The notes: generated by a model not told the origin, from the letters alone. Counted from the stretch's first letter, positions 10,470 to 22,868 are shown. The stretch: DNA of 64,000 bases from Benincasa hispida (GCF_009727055.1 NC_052355.1:50054987-50118986), one strand, 5' to 3'. Numbers and translations: made by a program.

Positions 10470-12467
10470 ATTGATTCTCATGCGTTGGAATGAAACTATG
10501 CATTAACGATTGTATGCGATGACCATGCGTTCTCGTCACAAGTTTTCTTGCACTCACGCCAAGTATAACGTGAACGCAAGTTTCTCGGGTGATCCGAGGT
10601 CGAACTCAGGGACATGTAATTAAATGCTATGCGGTAATGTGTCTTCGGCGGTTGAATAAAATGATGATGGGGGGTATAAGCTAATAACTACTCCTACTCC
10701 TAATTAACAGACAAAGCATTGGAAGTATGAATGAGAGGTAGAGACACGGCAACTGTTAATGCGTAGTAAATGGATGGAAAATAGATAAAATGTGAGGATG
10801 TCTTCATCACAACCCTTAAGATTGACCGCAAGGGCAACCTCAGCCAACGCAAGCTATACGATCATGCTACACACACTTGTGCCTAAATCTAGGACGTATG
10901 TGATATGTATGCGAAATGTCGGGATGACCGCATACCGCCACCATATCCTACTTCTTGGACACATGCAATATCCTCTCCGTAGGGTGCATACGTTGTGGTA
11001 ATAGCAAACAGAGCTTATTCCTAAGTTCCTCATTCTTGCTTATGATCCAATCTGCTCTCCCAAGACTTAGATTTGGATTTTAAACTACTCTTCCAAGTAT
11101 GCCTAAATGATGAATGATGCACTCAATAAGAAAAGGTAATCACATAAACTTGGCTGACACAAGATTATTCCTATCTCTAGTGAACACTGGCTTACATTGC
11201 TTAATGCGACCAACCACTTACCCTTCCGGGCAGTTAATTGTTGCTCACTTTACTCGTAGACAAGCGTTGCATCCGCCTATAGATAGGCACTGCTACAGCT
11301 TCACACTAAGAAAATAAGGTTTTTTCACACACTTGCACAATGCACACCTTTCGGCAGTTTGCTACATGCTTCATATCTCTAATTCGCATGATTAAGTATG
11401 CGATACTCTAACAGTCTCACTAAGTAATGCAATGAATGTTAAAGGTGCTAAGCAAAGAAAGATGGAGATGGAATCGAAGGAAACATAGAAATGCATTGAA
11501 CACACAATGTATTAATTTCTTAATCCAAAATGTAATACAATACAATAAAAGAAAAGAAGAGAAAATGAAAGGACCAGCTGGAAGCAATGTCTTACTTCCA
11601 GCGGATGTGTGTCAAGGCTGTCGGTGGTGCCATGGAAGTGTGGTGGAGCTGACTCTCTCGAGATCTAACTCCGGCAAAGGCTCCGGTCATCACTCAGAAT
11701 GGATGAAAGAGATGAAGAACTCTTAAGCTTTCTTCTAACGCGTTCGTCTGGATCACAAGGATCCACCTGAAGGTAGGAAACCTTGGATGAAAACCCCGGA
11801 TCAATTGAAATTCTGCTCAGTGGCTTCTATTTATAGAGCTTGATCGCCGACAGCATTATGGACCTACTCTGATTTTGACATTAGCGGCGCATTGGTTCTT
11901 TTCTGAATCTCGGCTGCTAACGGTGTGGTAGGTGAAATGTCAACATCATCTTTTGATTTTCTCGAGATATTCGTTGATGCTTCCATTCCACCAACCGTGC
12001 GGTGATCCTACTATTATGGTTATCATTGTGTAGCCGCAATCTTGAAATGACCGCATTCGCTTGATTAACGCAACTTCTACACGATGATCTCATTTGCTCA
12101 CGACCGCAATTCCTATACGATGGACGCATTCGCTCGACAGCCGCAACACCCATACGACTGTCGTACGCAATCACCGCATGTGATTAATGGACACAATATT
12201 CATGCGTCGAGTGTATGCGACGATGTATGCGATCGTCTATGCAATAGCCCGGCTTTTGCGTCTGTGTCTGATTCCTGCGTTAGCTAAAAAAATAGACAAT
12301 TGAACGCATAATAACGCATAATAGTGAGTTAGTCGAGATTCTTAATACTGAACGATGCAAACTCATTTTCTCATGAATTCCTAACATAATTGTCACATAT
12401 TATATTTAACAACCCTCATAATTCTAAATAAAAGCCCTAAGATGACGTGCATTTCTACATGTCATCA
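10470..12467 (-). mobile_element. Inverted LTR of a related family (family X)
   Basis: On the minus strand it starts at 12467 with TGATGACATG, directly followed by the hairpin described in the findings, and continues like the solo LTR at 51950. Shared blocks include CTTTTATTTAGAATTATGAGG (12410-12440), a TATA block at 11825, and the transcribed part at 11580-11720 (mirrored at 52520-52640). The end near 10470 is approximate. No gag or pol is attached, so it behaves as a solo or truncated LTR. Small ORFs inside it (10792-11001, 11114-11317, 12084-12287) show no protein-like signal. Confidence 0.7.
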
Positions 12468-12648
12468 CTTGCGGTCCCTAAAGAGTAGAAATATTTTAGG
12501 AAAAGATTAGAAGAGAAATTAAGAAGGCATTGGTTCATGAAATTTGAATAAGACACCTTGAGAAATCTAGGTAGGGTAAAGGAGGTTGACTTTTTAAAGA
12601 AAATCTTTAGTTTATCTTGAGGACAAGCATTGTTTTAAATTTGGGTTG
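12468..12648 (+). other. Gypsy-B internal 3' end with polypurine tract
   Basis: Short non-coding remainder before the right LTR. It ends gaggacaagcattgttttaa then atttgggttg, typical of the stretch upstream of a gypsy 3' LTR. The last purine-rich bases before TGATAAC at 12649 are the probable polypurine tract. Confidence 0.65.
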
Positions 12649-14083
12649 TGATAACTGGTAGAAATAAAAGTTATTATAGCTCAAATAAGTAAAACAATGA
12701 GAGAATGTGATGGAAAAATAAGCAATATCATGTCCAAAAGCGCTAAACTGAAAGAAATTGCGATCGCAAGCACCCATCGCATAAAAGCAGTTAATTTACT
12801 TATTTTGTGCAAGAAAAATGCAATGGCGCAAGTGAAATTTCAATCCAAAGGAACAAGCCGTCAACGCGTTTGAAGATTGTGATTATAAGTCATGCGATCG
12901 TGAGAAGTTTCTTACAAAGGTGGCCGCATAAAGACTGCGCATCAAGGTAACATCATAATAAATCATGATGGGACGGAAAGTTGCTAACGCTCAATTTCGA
13001 ATTTACTTAACAAGCCGTTAAAGATACACTGTAGAATGTACACTCAACTTTTAGTGACGATTAATCGGCGCATCAGAGCAAGAGAATTAATACCACCCAT
13101 CATTGCAATCATTAGAAAGGAGGGCTACTTCACCTTGAGCTCTATAAATACCGAAGGACATCAGTTTAAAATGGGTGAAAAAGTCAGAGAGAGAGTTAGT
13201 AGTCCGTTCACGCACATATTCGTAGATATACTTAGAAGACGAAGACGAATAAGGAGACGAGGAAGTCGAGAGATCATTCCCGGATAGATCGAGAAACTGC
13301 CAGAAAGCGTTACAAAGGAGAGAGAGCCAACACTTGCGAGAGTAAGAATACACATCTAGAATAGAGTTGGGGTGAAAAAGAATAGTGTAAAAGGCCACGG
13401 GAAGCAAGACATTGCTTACTGAGCTTCTTATCTCTCAAATCCATTTGTTATTTTGTATTCGGTACTTTATTTACAGAAAATGGAAATCTCATTTCACTCT
13501 ATGTTCAATCTCTCCATACTTCACATGAGTAGCTAAATTTTTGAATGGGTTGAGAAGTACTTAGCTAGCATGACTTAAGATTTACATTTTATGCAATCAT
13601 TTTGTCTTATGTATGCGTCTTTTACCCTTTAGAGATACTTGAAAGAGTAGTCTAATGATAGAATCTAGACTTGAGAGAGTTAGATTAGAATCTAGGCTTG
13701 AGAGAGTCAGATTAGAATCGCAAAAGTAAGAAATAGAAACTTAGACATCGCATAACTTGTGCATAATCTTAGGAAATGCTAGCCAAACCCCTTCCCAACC
13801 CCTTCATCCCATACTCATTGTAACTCTACGCATTCATCAACTCTGCGTTCAAACTCCGTCGCATAGAAAAAAAACCTTTATCAAAGCATCATCCACTTCA
13901 TTTGTTTTTACTACCACAAGAGAATCAAAGTGACTGTCGTATATTTACTTAGTAGTCCCTTTATTCGACCCTAGACTTACTAGGAAACCTAATAAGGCTT
14001 ATACTTGGGTCTTATTAGGAAAACTTGAATGATCATCGTATAACACACATCACCGCAAAATCACATCATAATTGCTCGCATCA
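12649..14083 (+). mobile_element. Right LTR of Gypsy-B
   Basis: 1435 bp, starts TGATAACTGG and ends GCTCGCATCA, followed by the TSD CACAT (14084-14088). The TATA box TATAAATA is at 13143-13150. It contains the ~165 bp missing from the left LTR at the mate-pair junction, but lacks parts of 7140-7560 present on the left. Because it has no adapter sequence, it is the better reference copy of this LTR. Confidence 0.9.
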
Positions 14084-14088
14084 CACAT

Positions 14089-16870
14089 GCATTGCATACT
14101 CCGCTTCCTTGGCGGAGTCAACAATATAAATTTGCTTTATACTCCTCCATACTATAGCTCCTTCATTTAGAGTGAATATTGATCCCGATGTAGATTTCCT
14201 AGAATCCACATTGGTCTAAAAATCAGAATCAATGTATCCTGTAAGGATCAAATCTTTAGCACCATATACAAGCCTATAGTCCCTCGTTCTCCAAAGATAC
14301 ATAGGGATGTTTTTAACGGTAGTCCATTGATCATATCCATGATTGGATTAAAATCTACTAACTATTCCAACTGCATAACATATGTCTGGACGTGTACACA
14401 ACATGGCATAAATCAAACTCCCAACTGCTAATGCATAAGGAGTTTGTTTCATAGCCTCAATATTTTGAGGTGTCTTAGGACAATATTCTTTAGACAAATG
14501 AATTCCATGTCTGAAAAGTAACAAAACCTACTTGGAATTCTGCATCTTATATCTAGACAACATCTTGTTAATATAAGATTTTTGTGATAATGTTAGCATT
14601 ATGTTCTTGCTATTCCGAACTATTTGGATTCCAAAAACATATTGTGCATCTCTCAATCTTTCATTTGAAATTGCAATGCTAGCCATCCCTTAATGTCAGC
14701 AAGAAATCCTACCTCAATCATTAGGAGTAGAATATCATCACATATAATACCAGAAAAACTACAGTCTTATTGACAATGTTCTTGTATACATAAGGTTCAT
14801 CAACGTTCTGTTAAAAGCCATAAGATTTCATCGCAGTATAAAATCTTATATTCTAGGATCGAGATGCTTGTTTCAACCCATAAATGGATCTTTTAAGCAT
14901 ACAAACCTTTTGCTCTTGACCCTATTCTATGAACCCTTCTAGTTGAGACATATAGATATTCTCTTCAAGATAGCCATTCAAAAAGACTGTCTTGACATTC
15001 ATTTTCCATATCTTATAATCATAAAAGGCAGCAATGGATAAGAGTATTCTAATAGACTTAATCATGGAAACTGGAGAGAAGGTTTCTTCATAGTCTACCC
15101 CCTCTCTTTGGGTAAACCCTTTTGCCACGAGTCTAGCTTTGTAGGTCTATACTTTACCAGCTTGGTCTCATTTTCTCTTGTAGATCCATTTGCAACCAAT
15201 ATGTTTTACCCCATCTAGTTAATCTACAAGTTCTCAGACTGAATTGACTCCATTTCGAGGTCCATGTCTTTTATCCACTAGTCTCGATCCACATCTTCCA
15301 TTGCCTGTTTAAAGGTCAATGGATCCATCAAGCCATCATCAAGTATCACGAGCTAAATTTCTATCAAACCCATGTAACGATCAAACTGTTAGATAACCCT
15401 CCCACTACGTCAAGGCACTCTCAACTCTTGAGAAGGATGTGATGGACCAGTTTCATTAACAACTCTTGTTGAAGGACCAACCGGTTCAACAACCTTTGTT
15501 GATCTATCTATAGTATCTTTGGTTATTTCACTTAATAATAGCTTACTGCGAGGTTGATGATTTCTGATGTGGTCCTCCTCTAAGAATGTTGCATTTGTCG
15601 ATACAAATAATTTATCCTCCTGAAGATCATAAAATATACCACCTTTTGTCTCCTTGAGGTATCTTACAAATAGGCATACTTTTGAATGACGTTTCATTTT
15701 CTTCAGGTTCTGTGCCAGTACATATGCTGGACATCCCTAAATTATGAAGTGACATAAATTTCCTTTATGCTCTCTCCATAACTCGTACAATTTTTCAAAA
15801 ACACTTTTTGAGGGAACCATGTTCAAAATGGAAATGGCAATCTCTGCTGCATGTCCCGAAAATGAATTAAGCAATTGAGCATAACTCATCATCGAACGAA
15901 CTATGTCCAACAGGATTTTATTTCTCCTTTTTGCTATATCATTTTGTTGGAGTGTACCGAGTGCTATGAGTTGACACTGAATTCCATCTTCTATAAAATA
16001 GTCCTAGAATTTCAAATCCATATATTCCCCATCTCGATCTGATCGAAGTGCTTTAATCTTTTTACCTAATTGGTTCTCAACCTCTGCTTTATACTCCTTA
16101 AACTTTTCAAGGGTTTCGGACTTATGATGCATTAGGTAAATATAGTCATATTTAGAATAATCATCAATAAAACTGATGAAATATTTATACCTTTCTCGTG
16201 CCTTGACATTCATTGGACCATAGAGGTTTGAATGCACGGGCTCTAAAGGGTTCTTTGTCTTTAAGAATTTTTCTCATAAAAGATATTTTGGTCATCTTAC
16301 CTTCAAGACAAGACTCAAACGATGGTAGAGAATTGTCTTCTAACTGGTTTAGGAGTCCACTCTTAACCAATCTCTCAATCCTATTGAGATTAATGTGGCC
16401 AAATTTTAAGTGCCAAATATAGGTATCAAGAGAAATTTTTCACCTCTTATTTTGAGTTTCAGCTGTTTTAAACATCTCTATATTCAAAACAACTTTTTCC
16501 TTAGTTAGTTTTAACATATATAAGTTATTTTTTAGTTTTGCATAACATATTTTAATACTCTTTGAAATAATTATTACTTCATTAACTACAAAAGAATTTG
16601 TATATTTTTGTTCTAGCAAACATGAGATAGATATTAAATTCCTCCTCATAACAGGAACATAATAAACATTTTCAAGTAGAAATGAATCTATCTTCAATAA
16701 ATAACTTCATATCTTCCACTGATTTAGCTGAGACAACCTCTCTGGTCCTTACCTTAAAGGTTGTTTCGCCTTCTGCAAGTTGCCTCCATAAACTAGTTTC
16801 CTGATCGAAAACACAAATATGATTAGCAGCACCTGAATCCAATATCCAGGTTAACTTATCAATTTCTACT
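14089..16870 (-). pseudogene. Copia-A pol (protease, integrase, RT, RNase H)
   Basis: Minus-strand polyprotein relic read from high to low coordinates. The aspartic protease motif WILDSGAANHIC lies near 16830. The GAG-pre-integrase tail is at 16440-16697. The integrase core near 16004-16240 reads DLYGP-like (NLYGPMNVKA), then FIDDYSKY and LRSDRDGEYM. An integrase C-terminal/linker piece is at 15410-15697. RT at 14922-15128 reads [20 protein letters not shown] and [23 protein letters not shown]. The RT catalytic box at 14731-14748 has lost one base (TATGTG-ATGAT), which removes YVDD and shifts the frame. RNase H follows to 14089, where Gypsy-B interrupts it. The relic makes no functional enzyme. 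Confidence 0.88.
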
Positions 16871-17352
16871 AAACATGTTTCAACAACCAATAAATCAAAT
16901 CTACGTTGTTGTGCTTTCTGATCTTCCTCATCTATGACATTCATGTTTATTACTTTCAACATATCTAGAATGTGTTCGTTAACAGAGGTTCTATGTTGTA
17001 TGTCAAAGTTATAAACATTATCAAGAGTATTGTGCTTGACAGATTGTCCAGACAATGTCTGTCTCGAATCTATGATTCCTTTTGCGGAAACCACACTCTC
17101 ATATTTCTTAGCTAGTATATCGGATATGATTGCTAACTTATATATTTGAGCTTCATAATTTACCCTAATCGAACTGTCATAAGTATTCCAAACTATTTGG
17201 TTTGCAGATGAGTTAGGAGTTAGAGGACATTCCTCATTTAAAATAAATATTAAACCATCATCTGCTAGTATTGCGTTTATATTTGATTTCCATGTTGAAT
17301 ATTTAAAACCATTAAATTTATCGGAAGCTAGTGTTTTAGAAGAATTCGACAT
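16672..17352 (-). pseudogene. Copia-A gag fused to protease start
   Basis: A 226-codon open frame from ATG at 17352. Residues 1-110 are Copia-type gag (FNGFKYSTWKSNINAIL, ECPLTPN, LAKKYESVV). About residue 165 the frame passes directly into the aspartic protease region (LTWILDSGAANHIC). Intact relatives have the rest of gag with a CCHC zinc knuckle between these parts; here it is missing, so an internal deletion has joined gag to protease in frame. The ORF is long but the protein would be defective. The homologous gag at 55684 in another fragment shares the ECPxxP and LAKRVENMV-like segments. Confidence 0.8.
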
Positions 17353-19301
17353 GCTGAAAATATAAATAAATTCTAATTAGTAAATTGATTTTAAAACCCA
17401 ATCAACTTTTAGTAAAAGTAATAATGTATCCAAATTTCATTATTTATTTACAACGATACTTTTAGTGAGTCAGAATAGATGCTATCGAGGGGCAGTCAAA
17501 TATTTCATTGAACCAAGACATTCTTATCTAAATACTAACTCCAGAATAACTCTTTATTCCTATAGTCATTTAGTTACCATTTTCAATCAAGAACTTCCTA
17601 ACATAATAACTCTTGTAAGTATAACCTCCCCATTTTTAAACCTCAAAGGTTGGCCCCAAGAATGCTACTAAATTGGAGAGTCAAAGTTGGGAATCAATCT
17701 GAGAGACACATTTTTGGAGTTTAAGTTGTTCCAAATCCCATATTACAACCCTTCGAGGGGATAGTCGCTGAAAAGACAAATAGCTAATACCGTCTAAAAA
17801 AGGACAAGCAAACACAATATAAGAATCTCATGGTCCAACTTAATGGTGGAGACCGTAAGATGTATTGATATACTTTCTTCTCCCACTTACTATGAACAAC
17901 TTCTCCTATTCACCTTGATATTAACCCATGCAAACACTTTCCGAATGGAGGCTAGTCCCAGGGTGACTCGAAGCTGAGCATGAATCTCACAATATGAACT
18001 TTTAGGGATGTGAGAGCTAAAAATAATATATGGCATATATTATTAATCTCCCACTAAAGTGTTCTATTTGTTTTTGATAAATATTTACTTAGGTATATTC
18101 CAGCTAATAAATACAAACTAAGTCTAGGTGTTTATCCAAGTATAACGTTTATATTTGGATTTAACCTACGATGTCTAAGTGATAAACCAATTTATTACCT
18201 CACATCGCTCACACATGCTCATAAAATCGGGTTAATAATGCTCAACAATCGGCTAAAATCCTGAGGTAACAGGTGTTTCATAAACCGTCAACTTAAGTAC
18301 CTCCAGCTTTAGATAGGATTTAGTCCATGTGAGTTTATAACCATCATTTTATAAGATAATGACCTATTTTAACTAATTAAAACAAGTTGTTATTTGTTAA
18401 CCCTAGGTAAGCATGTATATTATCTTTGTTATAGATTTTAATGTCTAATTCATTTTATAACACTTTATAAAAAAAAAAAAATAGATATGCTTTCAATCCA
18501 TAACAGTCAACAAGCATTTCACAATTCAATATAACTATTTATATTAAATACATGAAACTCTAACACATGCATACTATATATTATAACTATTTATAACATA
18601 CTTTCAATGTATGTTACATGCTTCCTATGGTAGGATTTTATATCTACATGGCATTATAAACATACAAGATTTATTTAATTATAATATATATTCATAATGC
18701 ATAAATAATTAAACATACACTGACATGAACCATTTTTTACATCCTAAGCAAGCAAAAACCTAGATTATTACAAGAATAAATTGAAAAACAGCCTTGAATC
18801 GTTTTTGGACCACCCTAACTAACTCGAATCGGCTTCAAACCACTCGAATCGGACCTCTAGGGCATGAAAATAGGTGAACTAATCCAAAAACAGGCTAAAC
18901 CAGACCTCCACGAACCGAACTGGCCGAATCGACTAACCCTCGAACTGGACTCACTTGCACGCACACATTTTGGGTTGGCTAAAGAACAATGTTGCAATGT
19001 TGTTCAAGTAACGTTGCAATGCTGTGAAGGCAGTGGCTAGAAATCCCAGTTTCTACTGCTGAACTTGCTTCTAATCTTCTTTAATTACAACATATTGCAA
19101 CTCTATTGATTCTAACAAGTTCACAGACTCTTAATTACACATTATGGCCCATAAACAAAGAGCCAATTACAACTTTTGCAATAGAATTAAAGACAAATCT
19201 AATGCCGAAATTGAAAAATATCCATATCAGCACCCATTTCATACAACTTATGAAAAACACCCACCAAGCTAAAATTAACGTAAATTGAGTGCTTAAATCA
19301 T
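17353..19301 (-). other. Copia-A untranslated leader
   Basis: About 1.95 kb of AT-rich non-coding sequence between the primer-binding site and gag, long for a Copia leader. The gag-proximal part (17460-17760) resembles 55740-56090 in another element. ORFs at 17465-17671 and 19106-19288 lie on the wrong strand and show no protein family. An A13 tract lies near 18470. Confidence 0.6.
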
Positions 19302-19313
19302 GCTTTGATACCA
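19302..19313 (-). other. Copia-A primer-binding site
   Basis: The minus strand reads TGGTATCAAAGC, the initiator-Met tRNA complement with one G-to-A change. It is separated by 2 bp from the LTR end at 19316. Confidence 0.85.
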
Positions 19314-19315
19314 AT

Positions 19316-21241
19316 TGATGATGTTGGCATTTAACATGCAGAAGCAATTAGGATCTTAAGCACTCTAATTACATTAATTTGAGCAAACAAGCATGCATGT
19401 ATACAAAATTGCTTAGGTTTAAGAAAACTATACCTTTGAAGAAGCCTCCTCTAAGCTACAAATCCAGCTGAAATCTCTACTCCAATGCTTGAAGACCACT
19501 ACAAGATAAGAGAGGAGATAAAAATTAATTATTAATAATTAATATAAACAATTTGGATTAATTTAAATTAATTTAATATACAAATACTAAAAATTAATAT
19601 AAACACGCTAGTTTCAAAAGCAATGAATCCTGGTTCGATATAGTTAATAATTAATCAANNNNNNNNNNNNNNNNNNNNNNNNNNNNNNNNNNNNNNNNNN
19701 NNNNNNNNNNNNNNNNNNNNNNNNNNNNNNNNNNNNNNNNNNNNNNNNNNNNNNNNNNNNNNNNNNNNNNNNNNNNNNNNNNNNNNNNNNNNNNNNNNNN
19801 NNNNNNNNNNNNNNNNNNNNNNNNNNNNNNNNNNNNNNNNNNNNNNNNNNNNNNNNNNNNNNNNNNNNNNNNNNNNNNNNNNNNNNNNNNNNNNNNNNNN
19901 NNNNNNNNNNNNNNNNNNNNNNNNNNNNNNNNNNNNNNNNNNNNNNNNNNNNNNNNNNNNNNNNNNNNNNNNNNNNNNNNNNNNNNNNNNNNNNNNNNNN
20001 NNNNNNNNNNNNNNNNNNNNNNNNNNNNNNNNNNNNNNNNNNNNNNNNNNNNNNNNNNNNNNNNNNNNNNNNCATATTTAAATATTTTTCCACTCTCCAA
20101 TTTCGTTTAATTCGATAATTAAATGTTTAATTGTATCGTATATATTTAATAATTCCCTAAACCGGATTTGAACTTTTCAAATTCTCTCATCACATTATTC
20201 TAAGGTTTAGTCCGTTTATGAGCTAGTTAGGGGACCTAATGAACCTATAGATCATGAGCTCCAACGATCCGAGATTAATTGACTAAACTCTTTTAACCAA
20301 ATTAACCAATATTTGTTAACTACCGGGTCACTCCACTAAAGCCCAATAGTTGCACTCTTCTTACTGTAGATATATTTTTATTCATTTGATTTAACCATGA
20401 TCAGTAAGTCGGTCCTTCATATGTTGTTCATATTCAAAGTTCGGTCAAAATTACCATTTTACTCTTGTAATACATCTTGCTTCTTAAGACTACACTGATC
20501 CACTAATGAACAATTGGTTTATGGTTCTACTAACAAACCGAGTCTCTCTCAGTCATAGAAAGGGCGGAGCTCCTTGTTCAAGACTAGGAATCAGTACTTA
20601 AGGGAACAACCTATCTACTATTCCTGAAATCGGGTAGGAGTGAATTTCATCTTGCAAGACTATGTTTCCAGCTATCTACCTGGTCTTACCCTTAAAATGG
20701 GAGGCTTATTGAGTAGTGATATTGAGTCACTCTCACCCATGCAGATTAAAGGATAATCCCAAATAAACAGAAGTTCATAATTAGCTCAGGATTGAGAACA
20801 AGTTACCTTAGGTCATCAGATTGAAATAGTAAGTCTTAACAGTGAACGACAACGTTTGATCCTGTCTTATGCAAACATATTTTGCATAAGATGCCTCCAC
20901 TCGCATGTCTCCATATCAATGATTTCGGGATCACATCTTTTGTATCAAATACAAAGTAGGTCGCATCCACAATATCCTTAGGATAAGGTTCCCAACCCTA
21001 TCCTTATACTTATAGACTATTTTGGTTATATACTCAAACATAATCCTCTTTTATGTCTCTACATAAAGTTTAAATATTCATGTTATAGCGAGGGGTTTGT
21101 TAGTTTATTAGATTTAGGCTTTACAAGTTCAATTTACACATTCAATAACAATTGTATTGAATTAACCTCAATAACATCTTATTGCAAATAAAATATGTTT
21201 AATGTTTACAAACTGTGAGTTTTAGGACATACAACCCAACA
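19316..21241 (-). mobile_element. 5' LTR of Copia-A
   Basis: Bounded by TGATG next to the primer-binding site and by TGTTGGGTTGTATG (minus strand) at 21241. It matches the 3' LTR across 20073-21241. It includes a 414-N gap (19659-20072). In the 3' LTR the bases flanking the corresponding place are nearly adjacent (around 4535-4565), so the true gap is probably only tens of bases. Confidence 0.88.
19659..20072. other. Assembly gap (414 N)
   Basis: Unknown bases inside the Copia-A 5' LTR; probably an overestimated gap size, judged by the 3' LTR. Confidence 1.
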
Positions 21242-21780
21242 TGGATCAAATAAATATCTAAAATCTGCATAACCAACTAGATCAAAATTTTAATTATTTG
21301 AATAAAACAAACTCATATCGATCGTTCCTTGGAGATAACGGATATATACCTAATTCCATTCCAATGTATTTTTGTTGGAAAAGAACTATATCTAATTAAT
21401 AAATTTACTGAAAAATGCAATTTTTGGTCTTGTATTATTAGCAAGATACATAAGTGCACCAATTGCACTAAGATATGGTACTTCAGAACTAAGAAGTTCT
21501 TCATTATCATCTCGAGGTCGAAATATATTGTTATTTACGTCCAGTGAATGAACTTTCATTGAAATATTTAATGGATGTATTTTGTCCACCTAGAATCTTT
21601 TCAGAACTTTTCCTGTATAAATTGACTAATGAACAAATATACCATATGCTAAATGCTCATTTTGCAAGCTAAGACAAAAAAAAAAATCAAGAACTTTCAT
21701 CTCAAATTCTTTCTTAAGATATTCTATTATCTTTGAAAGCTCTTCGGGTTACAGTTTAATAGCAAATTCTGACTTTGATT
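21242..21780 (-). pseudogene. Copia pol relic (RT end to RNase H)
   Basis: The minus strand reads the RT/RNase H linker of a different Copia lineage. The piece LSKIIEYLKKEFEMK is near 21700 and the open frame 21392-21589 contains EVPYLSAIGALMYLANNTRP, the conserved start of the Copia RNase H region. It continues as RYSSFPTK.HWNGI to about 21310 and ends in GYADFRYLFDP at 21245. Copia-A ends at 21241, so Copia-A probably inserted into this older element. The rest of the RNase H was not found on the far side of Copia-A. Confidence 0.75.
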
Positions 21781-22339
21781 TCTTTATAAAAACTCACAGA
21801 CATATTGGATTATTTTGATATCCTTCTTTCAAAAAAAATTATTAATTAATTAATTTTTATTTATATAATTAAAGATACTTATTATTTAATTAGTTAATCT
21901 ATTAAAATTATATAAGATTTTCATGCTTTAATTTCATAAATTAAAATACAAGCATAATTTTTATTCACAAAATTCTATATAACATTTTCTATGAACAACC
22001 ATACACAAACATCTTTGATTCTCATATATTCTATTCTCATTCTTTATTTATATACATTTATAAACCTTAACCACACAATTCCTAAGAAAATATCTCATCT
22101 AAAAACTAAATTTACATAACTACAATACAGCCATAAGCGACTGAAGAACCATTGTAAGAAAAAAGAAAAAAAGGTTAAAAGCTTTCAATTTCCTTGTAGA
22201 AATAATTTTTACCCATCTCACTAAATTATATTCCACACTTTTTATTGGCCAAAGAATGATACATTATTACCACGAACAATGTTTGAGTGCATATTAGGCT
22301 GATCAAAATTTTAACAAAAAGGAAAAAAAAAATTAAAAA
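21781..22339. other. AT-rich spacer, no gene seen
   Basis: Very AT-rich sequence between two Copia relics. No coding signal or repeat structure was identified. Confidence 0.5.
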
Positions 22340-22704
22340 GTTATAAATATAAAATTAAGTGTAATATAGATGCTCATGCTTAGTGTCCAAAGCACATGTG
22401 TCATAACTCGTATTACCCTATGTATTGTTCATGTGTCTCACAATTACACAATATTAGTATTCATGTAATCTAACTCTTACCAAATTGCATTATAAACAAT
22501 GACATTTGGTGAATTTTGTAGAGATACGCATATTGGTGAGGAATCCAAAAAAATTGGAAAATTAGTGGAGAATGGAGCAATTTTCATAATTTCCACTTTT
22601 GTTATTTTATATTTTTTTTGTTATTTATATATTATATATATTATTATTATATTATATTATCTCCATATTTGTGTTCTCGTTGTTCGCTCCTCAATTTTAC
22701 AATA
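22340..22704 (+). mobile_element. Copia-C 5' LTR, degraded (copy 1)
   Basis: Alignable piecewise to 50690-50969 (shared 'cttagtgtc', 'attacc.tatgt', 'ctccatat.t..gttctc', 'ctcaattttacaa'). It ends just before a primer-binding-site-like sequence. The start is not defined. The ORF 22499-22798 inside it is not a gene. Confidence 0.5.
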
Positions 22705-22706
22705 TG

Positions 22707-22720
22707 TTATCAAACACAAG
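22707..22720 (+). other. Copia-C primer-binding site (degenerate)
   Basis: TTATCAAACACAAG corresponds to TTATCGGCACGAGC at 50971-50984 in copy 2. The form TTATCAGCACGAGC directly follows the LTR in many plant Copia elements. Confidence 0.6.
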
Positions 22721-22868
22721 CTTCTTCACTTCTCTCCCGCTGAAGTAGGTCCTAAAGGTAATGTCGTTTTTCCATCTTCTTATAAATTAATAAATTAAAT
22801 GTTATTTTGCTATATTAGTCATATTAAATTTCTAATATAAGTACAATATTTTTGTGACAGTTGTTGGC

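Larger units (their letters stand above)
6262..14083 (+). mobile_element. Gypsy-B: Athila-like LTR retrotransposon, gag only
   Basis: A 7.8-kb plus-strand element with TG...CA ends and perfect 5-bp duplications (CACAT). Order: left LTR 6262-7943, primer-binding site 7950-7967, gag 8071-9211, two minus-strand LTRs of related families (9212-10455 and 10470-12467), a short internal 3' stretch with polypurine tract, right LTR 12649-14083. No protease, RT, RNase H or integrase is recognisable between gag and the 3' end, so it could have moved only with enzymes from a relative, or it lost pol through later rearrangement. The PBS and gag place it near Athila/Tat (family knowledge); the lineage is inference. 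Confidence 0.85.
4166..21241 (-). mobile_element. Copia-A LTR retrotransposon with nested insertion
   Basis: A single minus-strand Copia element: 5' LTR 19316-21241, primer-binding site 19302-19313, leader 17353-19301, gag/pol relic 17352 down to 14089, then (after the Gypsy-B insertion at 6262-14083) the pol 3' end at 6256-5824 and the 3' LTR at 5823 down to about 4166. The two halves of pol join across the insertion: the RNase H text ...gcttcaca at 6260 continues at 14089 as tgcattgcatactccgcttcc, the same as the uninterrupted homologous text at 62680-62710. Without the insertion the element is about 9.2 kb. The 4166 boundary is approximate and no TSD was identified. Confidence 0.8.

Noticed and set aside
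22499..22798. 99-codon plus ORF
   Set aside because: Lies over a Copia-C LTR and primer-binding site; the Ile/Tyr-rich text reflects AT-rich sequence.
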